The notes beneath the pieces are model-generated. The model was not told the origin of the DNA and searched no databases. It saw nothing but the letters and a program-made list of their open reading frames with translations. The translations under genes and the position numbers were made by a program. DNA of 35,200 bases, taken from positions 1-35,200 of the forward strand of contig CASDWJ010000021.1 in the NCBI GenBank assembly GCA_949284695.1, read 5' to 3'. The stretch comes from an uncultured Christensenella sp. (lineage in GTDB: Bacteria > Bacillota > Clostridia > Christensenellales > UBA3700). Below, one piece after another: positions 5,694 through 13,570 of the stretch (positions are counted from its first letter, which is position 1; each line of letters starts with the position of its first letter).

Positions 5694-6768
5694 AAAGAGC
5701 CTCCCCTGACCGTGCCTTTTTGCCGAAAACGGCGACGCATACGAACGCGATAACGGGCACCGCGTAATCCGCCGCGATCGTAAGATATCTCAGCGCACCC
5801 GTCATTGCATTGTAGACCGTCTGCTGATTGCCTACGCCGAAGAACGTGACGATCCCGAGCAACGCACAAACGATGACCGTGACCGCCTTTCTCCTGCCGA
5901 AAAAGCAAAGCACGCTTTCGACGACGGCAGCCGACAGCAACGCGAGCTTGATCACCGCTATCAGCAACCACGCGCAGACCACGGTGAAGTCTACCGTGCC
6001 GAGCAACGTGGACAACTTGTTGAATATCGCGAGCTTGTTGAACGCGTTGGCGACAAGCACTCCTCCGCCGCCGTAGACAGACGTAAACGCTATCGCGACG
6101 CCAACGGTAAATACAAGGATAAATATATAAGAAATCAACATGGGCACCACAGTTTTTTTCTTTTTGGCAACCACTCCGTAGAACAGCAAAGCCGAATAAT
6201 CCCCGAACCACGCAAGATATTTATCGCAAGCGAATACGACCTTCACGTCGTATTTTATCGGCAGAAGATTCCTGACCGTGCCCGCTTCTTCTGCAAAGAC
6301 GACGTTGAGAACGACGACCAACGCGACGAACCATATTATTATCTGCGAAGTGCGCGCAAGCACGTTGCCGCCCTTGTAGGTCAGATAGATCAGAGCGGGT
6401 ATCAGCCCCGCAAGCACGAGTCTCCACAGACCCTCGTCGAACAGAGTGGTCGAACAATACGCGGTCGTCTCCGACGTAAACAATACGAGCTTGGCAAAAC
6501 AAGTAACGCCCACTACGACGATCAGAAGCCTTTTGAGCGGAACGGGCGCAGGCAGCGACGGCAGGTCGGTACGTCTTACCACAGCGTAAACCAAGGCAAG
6601 CGCTACGCCGTCTGCGAGCACGAGCGTCAGCATGGCGAGCCAGGCGTTCCTGCCCGCAGTCGCCGCGAGGTATTGAGGAAGCATCACCACCTTGAAGCAG
6701 ACCGACGAAATAAACGCGAGTATCGCGAACTGTCCGATATATATCTTGTCCGAAATCCTGTCTTTCAT
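5677..6768 (-). CDS. gerAB: Spore germination permease-like protein GerAB
   Basis: The B subunit of the GerA-type receptor, an endospore permease of the APC superfamily thought to bind the germinant. The 363-residue protein is almost entirely hydrophobic with about ten predicted membrane helices and starts MKDRISDKIYIGQFAILAF, the usual amphipathic opening followed by TM1. Length is normal for the family. Its ATG overlaps the gerAA stop (6765-6768), and its end overlaps gerAC, giving a tight three-cistron operon in the canonical A-B-C order. The germinant cannot be predicted from sequence. Confidence 0.93.
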   Translation of the reverse strand: MKDRISDKIYIGQFAILAFISSVCFKVVMLPQYLAATAGRNAWLAMLTLVLADGVALALVYAVVRRTDLPSLPAPVPLKRLLIVVVGVTCFAKLVLFTSETTAYCSTTLFDEGLWRLVLAGLIPALIYLTYKGGNVLARTSQIIIWFVALVVVLNVVFAEEAGTVRNLLPIKYDVKVVFACDKYLAWFGDYSALLFYGVVAKKKKTVVPMLISYIFILVFTVGVAIAFTSVYGGGGVLVANAFNKLAIFNKLSTLLGTVDFTVVCAWLLIAVIKLALLSAAVVESVLCFFGRRKAVTVIVCALLGIVTFFGVGNQQTVYNAMTGALRYLTIAADYAVPVIAFVCVAVFGKKARSGEALYEKAA

Positions 6769-8207
6769 CTCTTGAGCCTCTTTTTATTGATATTGGGTAT
6801 GCTCTCCGGACGCTCGTAGAGTTCGTCTACTCCCGCCTTGAACAACGAGTCGTTCCAGTCCCCGGTCAGCGCGGGCGCGAACGGAGCGAGATACGAAGTG
6901 CCGTAACTTCTCAGATCGACGAGATAAGCGGTCAGTATCATGCCGCCGAGTATGATGCCGAGAAGCCCGAGCACGCCCGCAACGGCGACGAAGATCAGCC
7001 TGAGCACGCTGCCCGTATTCGCCTCGTCGGGCACGCAGTAAAGTCCTATCGTAGACACCGAAATGATGAGTATCGTCGGTGTGGACAGCAGACCTGCCTT
7101 GACCGCCGTCTCTCCGAGCACGATCGCGCCGACGATTGACAGCGCCATGCCGACGTATCGTGGCATACGCACGCTCGCCTCGCTTAGTATCTCGAAAATC
7201 AGCAGGACGAGAAGCATCTCGAACATGGGCGACAGCGGTATCCCGTACACCGAGTTCATTATCGTGACGAGAAATTTGAGCGGAAACATCTGATATTGAA
7301 ATTCCTGAAGCGCGACGTATGCCGCGGGAAGAAGCACGGCGATGAACAGCGCGGCGATCCTGATCGTCCTTATCAGCGTGGCGCGCAGGCTCTTGACGTA
7401 ATAGTCCTCGCTCGCCTGAAGATGTTCGAGCAATATAAACGGCAGAGTAAGCACGACCGGCGAGCCGTCGACGATGACCGCGACTCTGCCCTCAAGCAGT
7501 TTTGCGCAGACTATGTCGGGTTTTTCCGAAGTTCCTATCCTGTCGAACAGAGACTGTCCGCTTTCCTCGAGAAATGCCGCGACGTAAGACGACTCGACGA
7601 CTCCGTCGATATCTATCGCCTTGATCTTTCTGCACACCTCGTCCACGATGCGCTTGTCCGCGACGTTGGACAGATACGCTACGCTTACGACGGTATTGGT
7701 CAATCTGCCCACCTTGAAATTGAGAAACCTGAGTTTGGGCGTGCGCAGTCGGCGGCGGATCATAACGCAGTTGGCTTTGAAATCCTCTATAAATCCCTCT
7801 CTCGGTCCTCTGAGGACGTTGGAAACGGGCGGCTCCTGAATACCTCTGATCTGATATTTGCGCTCGCTGAAAACGAACGCGCCCTCGCCGCCGTCTATTA
7901 CAACGACTATATCTCCGTCAGCAACCGTCTGAGCCGCTTCTTCAGGCGAATTTTTCAGCTTGATCGCGGTAGTCGGGCGAGTCACGGCATTTATCTTGTC
8001 TATATACGGATATTCGAGAGATGCAAGCGCCTTGAGCGGCGAAAAGATATTCAGCTCGCACAGCTCTTTGTCTATGACTCCGTCCACGAAAAACACGCTC
8101 GCGCTTTTTCCCGCGACGTTGAAATCCATTCTTATCAGGTCTTGTCCTTCGCCGAAAGCATTTTTTACCGCATCTGAAAACGCGGCGTAATCCGTCCTTT
8201 TTTCCAT
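6765..8207 (-). CDS. gerAA: Spore germination protein GerAA
   Basis: The A subunit of the germinant receptor. The protein has a soluble N-terminal half (first about 270 residues) with the GerA signatures DGVVESSYVAAFLEE and EGRVAVIVDGSPVVLTLPF, and LLEHLQASEDYY before the first membrane helix. About five to six membrane helices follow in the C-terminal half. I take ATG at 8207 (MEKRTDYAAF, 480 residues). An in-frame TTG at 8252 would add 15 residues, but neither start has a strong ribosome binding site, so the start is uncertain. It is divergent from spoIIE across about 115 bp, with TGTCGG-type sequences at 8228-8234 and 8262-8268 resembling Spo0A boxes. Confidence 0.92.
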   Translation of the reverse strand: MEKRTDYAAFSDAVKNAFGEGQDLIRMDFNVAGKSASVFFVDGVIDKELCELNIFSPLKALASLEYPYIDKINAVTRPTTAIKLKNSPEEAAQTVADGDIVVVIDGGEGAFVFSERKYQIRGIQEPPVSNVLRGPREGFIEDFKANCVMIRRRLRTPKLRFLNFKVGRLTNTVVSVAYLSNVADKRIVDEVCRKIKAIDIDGVVESSYVAAFLEESGQSLFDRIGTSEKPDIVCAKLLEGRVAVIVDGSPVVLTLPFILLEHLQASEDYYVKSLRATLIRTIRIAALFIAVLLPAAYVALQEFQYQMFPLKFLVTIMNSVYGIPLSPMFEMLLVLLIFEILSEASVRMPRYVGMALSIVGAIVLGETAVKAGLLSTPTILIISVSTIGLYCVPDEANTGSVLRLIFVAVAGVLGLLGIILGGMILTAYLVDLRSYGTSYLAPFAPALTGDWNDSLFKAGVDELYERPESIPNINKKRLKR

Positions 8208-8227
8208 AATTATGTTGTGCGGATTAT

Positions 8228-8268
8228 CCCGACAAATATACGGAACGTCCAAAGCAAAATATCCGACA
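8228..8268. promoter_or_regulatory. Possible Spo0A-box-like sites between gerAA and spoIIE
   Basis: Read on the minus strand, TGTCGGG (8234-8228) and TGTCGGA (8268-8262) each differ by one or two bases from the Spo0A box TGTCGAA and have the same orientation. In Bacillus subtilis spoIIE is activated by Spo0A~P, so the location makes sense. The match is too short to be firm. Confidence 0.25.
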
Positions 8269-8322
8269 AAATACGACGCCGTCGGAAATCCTGCGACATC
8301 GGTCGGAGACTATACTTAGCGT

Positions 8323-10587
8323 ATGAAAAAGCTGAACAATTACCGCGACGGCGATATTCTGCTTTATCTGCTGTCGATAGTACCTTTCTTTTTGTGTGCC
8401 AACGCGAAGATAGACGAAAACGTGCTCGGTCTCGCGCTGGGGCTTTACGTCGCGCTGATATACTGCCGTTGCAATTTCTTTCTTATATCGCCCATGTATA
8501 TCGCGGGCTGCGCGCTTGCCGACGCATCTGTCGTCGGACTCGTATACGCAATTTCTCCCGTCGTATTCCTCGGCTGTGCGAAGCTGTTGCATTACGCATT
8601 CGCCAAACCTCTTAACATGTTGAGCGCAAACGTATTCGCATGCGTAAGCCTCATGCCCGTTTTCATATTCGATCTCGGCGTTCATCAGTTGCCTTACGTC
8701 CTGACAACGCTCGCTCTCAACCAGGTATTCTGTTACTGCGCGACAGTAATATGTTATGCGCTTATCGTGCGAGGCGTAAGGAACAAGCTCTCGACGGACG
8801 AGATCGTCGGAGGAGCGGTCGTCCTCGTCGTGACTTCGCTCGGACTTTACCGCGCGGATATCGCGGGATTCATGCCCTATTTCCTTATTCTCGGGTGGGC
8901 GGTAATGGCAAGCACGCACAGTTTTTCGTTGAGCGCGGGCACTCTGATATGTTTCGCGATCGGACTGGGCGGAGCGGCGGCAGAAATAAATCTAGGCGTA
9001 TGCGCGGCGGCGACGGCGATGTTTGCCTGCGCATACGCTTTCAAAAAACTCGGCACATGGTTTTCTTTTGCGTCGGTCATGCTCGTCGACCTGCTTTGCG
9101 GCGTATTCTTCAATGCTTACTCATACGATCTGCTGCACCCGATTGCGCTTGCGGTCGGCGCGGCGACGTTTGCGGTGCTGCCCAAAAAAGTGCGCGCGAA
9201 AATGCCCGTGTACATCACAGACAACGGCTTGTCGTCGGCAAAACAGATGGTCAGACACAACAGGAGCGAAGTCTTTTCGCGCCTGACGGGCGTAGCCAAA
9301 GTCTTTTACGAAATGGGCGACTGCTTCGGCTACCGTCCCGCCCGCGCCTTTGCCGACAGATCCCCTGCTCAGACGGTAGCGCGCGAAGTCATGCTACGGA
9401 CCTGCACTTCGTGCCCGCAAAGGGCGAGCTGTCAGTCCGCGCTCGGCAGCGATATAGGCACTCTGTTCGAAGGCGTAGCCTCGGCGGCGCTTTCGGGCGC
9501 GAGGATCTCGGGCGCAGATCTTCCGACTTTCGTCAACGCGAGATGCAGGAGCATTCCCGCCCTGCTTTCCAACTGCGCGCAGAGCGTAAGCGATTACAAC
9601 GCAAGGCGCGAGAATGAGAAACAGTACGAGCTGTCGCAACAGATCGTCGCCGAGCAGATGTACGGTGTTGGCAAACTCATCAGCGATCTTGCCGACGACG
9701 TAAACCGCGGCGTGAACTTCGATTCCGCGCTCGAGCAGACCCTCGTCGAAGAACTCAGCTATTGCAACGTCGTCTGCACCGAAGCCGTGATGTACACGAA
9801 AGACGGCGACTTTTTCGTCAATCTGACTGTACGCGCCGACGATGCCGCCAAGCCCGCGGTCAGCGAAATAGTGTCCAAAGTGCTCGGTTGCCGCATGCGT
9901 ACCGACGGAAGCCCTCAACCTCTCGGAGGAGGCAAGACGGCAATTAAACTGTGCGCCGAGCCTCGATATTCGGCAATTTACGGCGAAGCCACCGCGCGCA
10001 AGGACGGCTCTGACGAAAACGGCGACGTAAGGAGCGTACAGAAACTGGGAAGCGACAAGCTGTTCTTCGCGATATGCGACGGCATGGGGAGCGGCAAAGA
10101 CGCGCACGACGGCAGCAACGCAACTCTTACCATGGTCGAAAACTTCTATAAGGCGGGCTTTGAAGGCGAAGGCGTACTCAACATGATCAACCGCCTGCTT
10201 ATGCTGAGAAGCAAGGACAGTTTTTCCGCTCTCGATCTGTGCGTCGTCGACTTGAGGCGCGCGGTCGCCCATTTCGTAAAGCTCGGAGGCGTGCAGAGTT
10301 TTATCAAACGCGCGGACAACGTGGAGATCGTCAATTCGTCCGCACTCCCGATAGGCATAGTCGAAGAAGCCGTGCCCTATACCGACAACAAGCTCCTTGC
10401 CCCGGGCGACGTCGTGATGCTCGTGTCCGACGGCATTGTCGATTCTCTCGGCGCCGACGGCATATCCCTTATACTGTCGCGTGCGGAGACGGTCAATCCG
10501 CAGGAGCTGTGCGATGTGATACTGGCGCAGGCGACCAGACGCGGAGCGGGCGACGACTCGACAGCCCTTGCGGTAAGACTGGTCTGA
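8323..10587 (+). CDS. spoIIE: Stage II sporulation protein E (SpoIIE phosphatase)
   Basis: A membrane-bound PP2C-type serine phosphatase that dephosphorylates SpoIIAA to activate sigma-F in the forespore. It also takes part in asymmetric septation with FtsZ. The 754-residue protein has an N-terminal block of about eight to ten membrane helices (to about residue 290), a central region with a Cys-rich motif (RTCTSCPQRASCQ), and a C-terminal PP2C domain. Metal-binding signatures are FAICDGMGSGKDAHDGS near residue 585, VSDGIVDSLG, and the closing GAGDDSTALAVRL. This order and length match B. subtilis SpoIIE. The ATG at 8323 is the first in frame before the hydrophobic block, but its ribosome binding site is poor (GGAG about 15 nt upstream). 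The gene is monocistronic and divergent from gerA. Confidence 0.95.
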   Translation: MKKLNNYRDGDILLYLLSIVPFFLCANAKIDENVLGLALGLYVALIYCRCNFFLISPMYIAGCALADASVVGLVYAISPVVFLGCAKLLHYAFAKPLNMLSANVFACVSLMPVFIFDLGVHQLPYVLTTLALNQVFCYCATVICYALIVRGVRNKLSTDEIVGGAVVLVVTSLGLYRADIAGFMPYFLILGWAVMASTHSFSLSAGTLICFAIGLGGAAAEINLGVCAAATAMFACAYAFKKLGTWFSFASVMLVDLLCGVFFNAYSYDLLHPIALAVGAATFAVLPKKVRAKMPVYITDNGLSSAKQMVRHNRSEVFSRLTGVAKVFYEMGDCFGYRPARAFADRSPAQTVAREVMLRTCTSCPQRASCQSALGSDIGTLFEGVASAALSGARISGADLPTFVNARCRSIPALLSNCAQSVSDYNARRENEKQYELSQQIVAEQMYGVGKLISDLADDVNRGVNFDSALEQTLVEELSYCNVVCTEAVMYTKDGDFFVNLTVRADDAAKPAVSEIVSKVLGCRMRTDGSPQPLGGGKTAIKLCAEPRYSAIYGEATARKDGSDENGDVRSVQKLGSDKLFFAICDGMGSGKDAHDGSNATLTMVENFYKAGFEGEGVLNMINRLLMLRSKDSFSALDLCVVDLRRAVAHFVKLGGVQSFIKRADNVEIVNSSALPIGIVEEAVPYTDNKLLAPGDVVMLVSDGIVDSLGADGISLILSRAETVNPQELCDVILAQATRRGAGDDSTALAVRLV

Positions 10588-10625
10588 CTATTGAGCGTCC
10601 ATGTGCGTACGCGCGCATTTCCCTC

Positions 10626-10654
10626 TTGACAATCGCGCGCTAAAATGAGAAAAT
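10626..10654 (+). promoter_or_regulatory. Weak candidate promoter for the beta-helix gene
   Basis: TTGACA (10626-10631), 17 nt, then GAAAAT (10649-10654). The -35 is perfect and the -10 is poor. It would give a leader of about 120 nt containing the hairpin at 10664-10690. Confidence 0.35.
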
Positions 10655-10663
10655 AAAAAAGGT

Positions 10664-10690
10664 AGCCGCAAACCGTCACGGCACGCGGCT
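10664..10690 (-). terminator. Terminator-like hairpin in minus orientation
   Basis: AGCCGC (10664-10669) pairs with GCGGCT (10685-10690), with CCGT/ACGG inside. On the minus strand the stem is followed by CCTTTTTTATTTT, on the plus strand by no T-run. It would stop transcription coming leftward, antisense to the beta-helix gene, rather than the spoIIE transcript. Confidence 0.45.
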
Positions 10691-10782
10691 CGACTTCACC
10701 GTTTCACATCTGACGCAAGCATCGCGGCAAGAAATGAAATTTTCCTGCCCGTGTAGATAAAACCTATAAACAAAGGACAGAT

Positions 10783-12405
10783 ATGCAAAAGAAATTCACA
10801 TTCGGTTCTCCCTTGGTATTCGATTGTCTCGAAAGCGACGCGTGTTATACCGCCCAGAGCAGATATCTCTTTTCAATGGGAGCCGACAAACTCAAGAGCG
10901 TGACGGGTTACGTCGCAAATTCCTCTCCCGTGATCAAAGACAAAATGACGCGCCGCTTCGCGATCGTCATGAGAGACCTCAGCAACGTTACGATAGACGG
11001 CAACGGCACGCGCATACTTCTCGAGGACAAAGGGTCTTTCGCCTTTCTCGAAAACTGCGTCAACGTGACGCTGAAAAACTTCACTTTCGACGTCGCCACT
11101 CCGTGTTGCCCCGAGTTCAGCGTGATAAAGACGGGACTCACTTCTGCCAACGTCAGGACGGCGCCCAACACGAGGATAGTCAAAAACGGCGACTCGTTTG
11201 CCGTCATGTGCGGAAAGACCGAGGTCAGCGTAGACGGCAACGGTATCACCTACGTGCGCGCGCTCGACTCTGACCGCAACGCGATATTCACGATGGGCAA
11301 GGAGCCTGCCGACCTTTTCTCCAAGGTCACTAAAGTCGAAATACTCGAGGACGACGGCGAAAGCCAGATAGTCAGACTGTCTTTCAAGTCTCTGTGTCCG
11401 CTCAAAAACGGCTGTTCTTATTCCTACCGCACCAACGTGCGCGACGAAGCGGGTTTCGTATTCGACCGCTGCAAAGACGTCAGGCTCGAGAACTGCAACG
11501 TCAAATATATGCACACTCAGGGCATCGTCTGTCAGTTCTGTGAAAATGTGACGGTGGAAAAACTCGACGTGCGCCCCAAGACGGGACAGAGCGTTGCGTG
11601 TACGGGCAACGTGTTCGACTTCTTCCAGTGCACGGGCGTTATAAAGGTGACCGACAGCTACTTCTGCGGATGCCTCGGCAAGATAGTCAATCTGTGCTCT
11701 CAGTACGTCAGAGTCAACGGCAGGCTGGACGAACACACTCTCGCCTGCGCGTATGCGAACCCGAAATTCTACGGCGTGCCTTTCTGCAAAGAGGGCGACG
11801 TGATTGCCGTGACGGACGTCGGCTCGCTGTCAGGGACTGCGCGGTATACTGCCGTACGTTGCCGTATGGACAACATAAACCCCGACCTGTTCAAGATCAC
11901 CTTTGAGGACGTCGTAAGTCAGGACGCGGTGGGAAAAGCGCTCGACAACGTATCCGTCAACGACGCGAGACTCGAATTTATAAGCAACACCCTTTACGAC
12001 GTACCCAACAAGGCGCTTTGCATAAATTCGTCGGGCGATCATCTGATAAAGGGCAACAACTTCAAAAAGGTCACGAAAAGCGCGGTCTATATCGGCGGCG
12101 ACGCAAAGACGGCATTCACTGCAGGTCGCGTGGGATCTGTTGAGATCATATCCAACCGCTTCTCCGACTGCAACTCCCCGATAATATGCGTCGCGCCCGA
12201 CGTGACGGAAACGACGGACGACTACGTACAGAGCGTCGCGCTCTCCTCCAACGACTTTTCCGAGAGTGAAAAGACGCTTTACGACGTAAAGCACGCCGCC
12301 AACTTCGCGTTCCGCGGCGACAACGTGTGCGACGACGAAAAATATTCGGGCGTCACGGCGTTCTGCCGCACGGTGTCGGTATCGGATTACGAGATAAGAT
12401 ACTGA
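10783..12405 (+). CDS. Cytoplasmic right-handed parallel beta-helix protein, possibly a GH110-like glycosidase
   Basis: The 540-residue protein starts at ATG 10783 after AAAGGACAGAT and has no signal peptide. From about residue 60 it shows repeated beta-helix coils with the rhythm NVTIDGNGTRILL, NVTLKNFTFDV, DVRLENCNVKYMH, NVTVEKLDVRP and, near the end, HLIKGNNFKKVTK and VEIISNRFSDCN. The pairing of an early IDGNG coil with a following NFTFD coil is typical of the alpha-1,3-galactosidase family GH110 and related beta-helix glycosidases, but also occurs in pectate lyase-like proteins. I could not locate catalytic residues with confidence. It is convergent with the inositol operon and shares its terminator. 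A role in intracellular glycan degradation is inferred. Confidence 0.7.
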   Translation: MQKKFTFGSPLVFDCLESDACYTAQSRYLFSMGADKLKSVTGYVANSSPVIKDKMTRRFAIVMRDLSNVTIDGNGTRILLEDKGSFAFLENCVNVTLKNFTFDVATPCCPEFSVIKTGLTSANVRTAPNTRIVKNGDSFAVMCGKTEVSVDGNGITYVRALDSDRNAIFTMGKEPADLFSKVTKVEILEDDGESQIVRLSFKSLCPLKNGCSYSYRTNVRDEAGFVFDRCKDVRLENCNVKYMHTQGIVCQFCENVTVEKLDVRPKTGQSVACTGNVFDFFQCTGVIKVTDSYFCGCLGKIVNLCSQYVRVNGRLDEHTLACAYANPKFYGVPFCKEGDVIAVTDVGSLSGTARYTAVRCRMDNINPDLFKITFEDVVSQDAVGKALDNVSVNDARLEFISNTLYDVPNKALCINSSGDHLIKGNNFKKVTKSAVYIGGDAKTAFTAGRVGSVEIISNRFSDCNSPIICVAPDVTETTDDYVQSVALSSNDFSESEKTLYDVKHAANFAFRGDNVCDDEKYSGVTAFCRTVSVSDYEIRY

Positions 12406-12464
12406 TAAAAATCGGCGCATTGCTTTCAACGCGGAAAACCGGATACTTATCGACAAAAACGCAA

Positions 12465-12504
12465 ATAAAAATATCCCGGCAGTTGCCTGTCGGGATATTT
12501 TGTC
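12465..12504. terminator. Bidirectional terminator
   Basis: A 15-bp stem (12468-12482 with 12487-12501, one G-U) has a TTGC loop and T-runs on both sides. It serves the beta-helix gene from the left and the inositol operon from the right. Confidence 0.9.
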
Positions 12505-12517
12505 GTTGTAGCGTTCT

Positions 12518-13531
12518 TTACGCCTTGATCTCGCTGAGACTGACGGGTCTGCCCTCCTCGAGCGACTTCTTTGCCGCGACGCCGATGACGACAGCCTGCA
12601 GACCGTCCTCGATGCCGACGCTGACGGGCTTGTCGTTGACGATGCTGTCGATGAAGCAGTTGATCTCGTTGACGTAAGCCTGCATATATCTTTCGAGGAA
12701 GAAAAGCAGAGGCTTTTCGCCGGTCACGCCGTTTGCGTCGCTTATCACGGCGTTGGAAGCGCAGTCGTTGGAGATTGCGACCTGTCCGAGCTCGCCGAAC
12801 GCTTCCGCTCTCTGATCGTAGCCGTACGTAGCGCGGCGGCAGTTATCAATGACCGCGAGCGCGCCGCTTCTGAGTCTCATCGTTATGACCGCGGTGTCGA
12901 TATCGCCCGCCTTGCCTATCTCGGGGTCGACCATAATGCCGCCCATCGCGAACACGCTCTCGACCTCGTCGCCAGAAAGGAATCTGACCATATCGAAATC
13001 GTGTATCGTCATGTCAAGGAATATGCCTCCGCTGACCTTGATATAGGATACGGGAGGAGCCGCGGGGTCGCGGGAGCATATCTTGAGCACGTTGAGCGCG
13101 CCTATTTTGCCCGCTTTGACCGCTTCTCTGACCGCCGCGAAGTTGTGGTCGAAGCGACGGTTGAAGCCAACCTGATATTTGACCTTGCTGCCCTCGAGCG
13201 CCTTTTTGACCTCGAGTATCTTGGCGATGTCGTGATCGACGGGCTTTTCGCAGAACACGTGTTTGCCCGCCTTGATCGCCTCTATCGATATCGGGGAGTG
13301 GGTGTCGGTCGACGAACAGATGAGCACCGCGTCGATCTCTTTGTCGGCGAGAATCTCCTTGTAGTCCTTGGTCGTATTCTCAACGCCCATATTTTTGAGC
13401 CATGCCTCGGTCTCGTCGTTCATGAACGGGTCCGCAACGGTCTTGACCGTCGCGCCTTTGACGTAACACATAATGGATTCGCAGTGGACTTTGCCTATTC
13501 TGCCAGCACCGATGATACCTATTTTCAACAT
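12518..13531 (-). CDS. iolG: Inositol 2-dehydrogenase (Gfo/Idh/MocA family)
   Basis: Catalyses NAD-dependent oxidation of myo-inositol to 2-keto-myo-inositol, the first step of the pathway, in the cytoplasm. The 337-residue length is typical. The Rossmann nucleotide site is IGIIGAGRIGKVH near residue 5. The family catalytic lysine is in CEKPVD (Lys96), and the substrate-site motif GGIFLDMTIHDFDM carries Asp173 and His177. The start follows GAGGGAAACAAT. It is the last gene of the operon, 39 nt after iolA, and ends just before the bidirectional terminator. The closest alternative is another polyol dehydrogenase of the same family, which the surrounding iol genes make unlikely. Confidence 0.95.
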   Translation of the reverse strand: MLKIGIIGAGRIGKVHCESIMCYVKGATVKTVADPFMNDETEAWLKNMGVENTTKDYKEILADKEIDAVLICSSTDTHSPISIEAIKAGKHVFCEKPVDHDIAKILEVKKALEGSKVKYQVGFNRRFDHNFAAVREAVKAGKIGALNVLKICSRDPAAPPVSYIKVSGGIFLDMTIHDFDMVRFLSGDEVESVFAMGGIMVDPEIGKAGDIDTAVITMRLRSGALAVIDNCRRATYGYDQRAEAFGELGQVAISNDCASNAVISDANGVTGEKPLLFFLERYMQAYVNEINCFIDSIVNDKPVSVGIEDGLQAVVIGVAAKKSLEEGRPVSLSEIKA

Positions 13532-13570
13532 ATTGTTTCCCTCTTTCAGATTGATGATATTTTTACTTTA

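Noticed and set aside
8208-8252. TTG start at 8252 extending GerAA by 15 residues
   Set aside because: No ribosome binding site and no family similarity in the added residues; the ATG at 8207 gives the usual N-terminus, though its own site is also weak.
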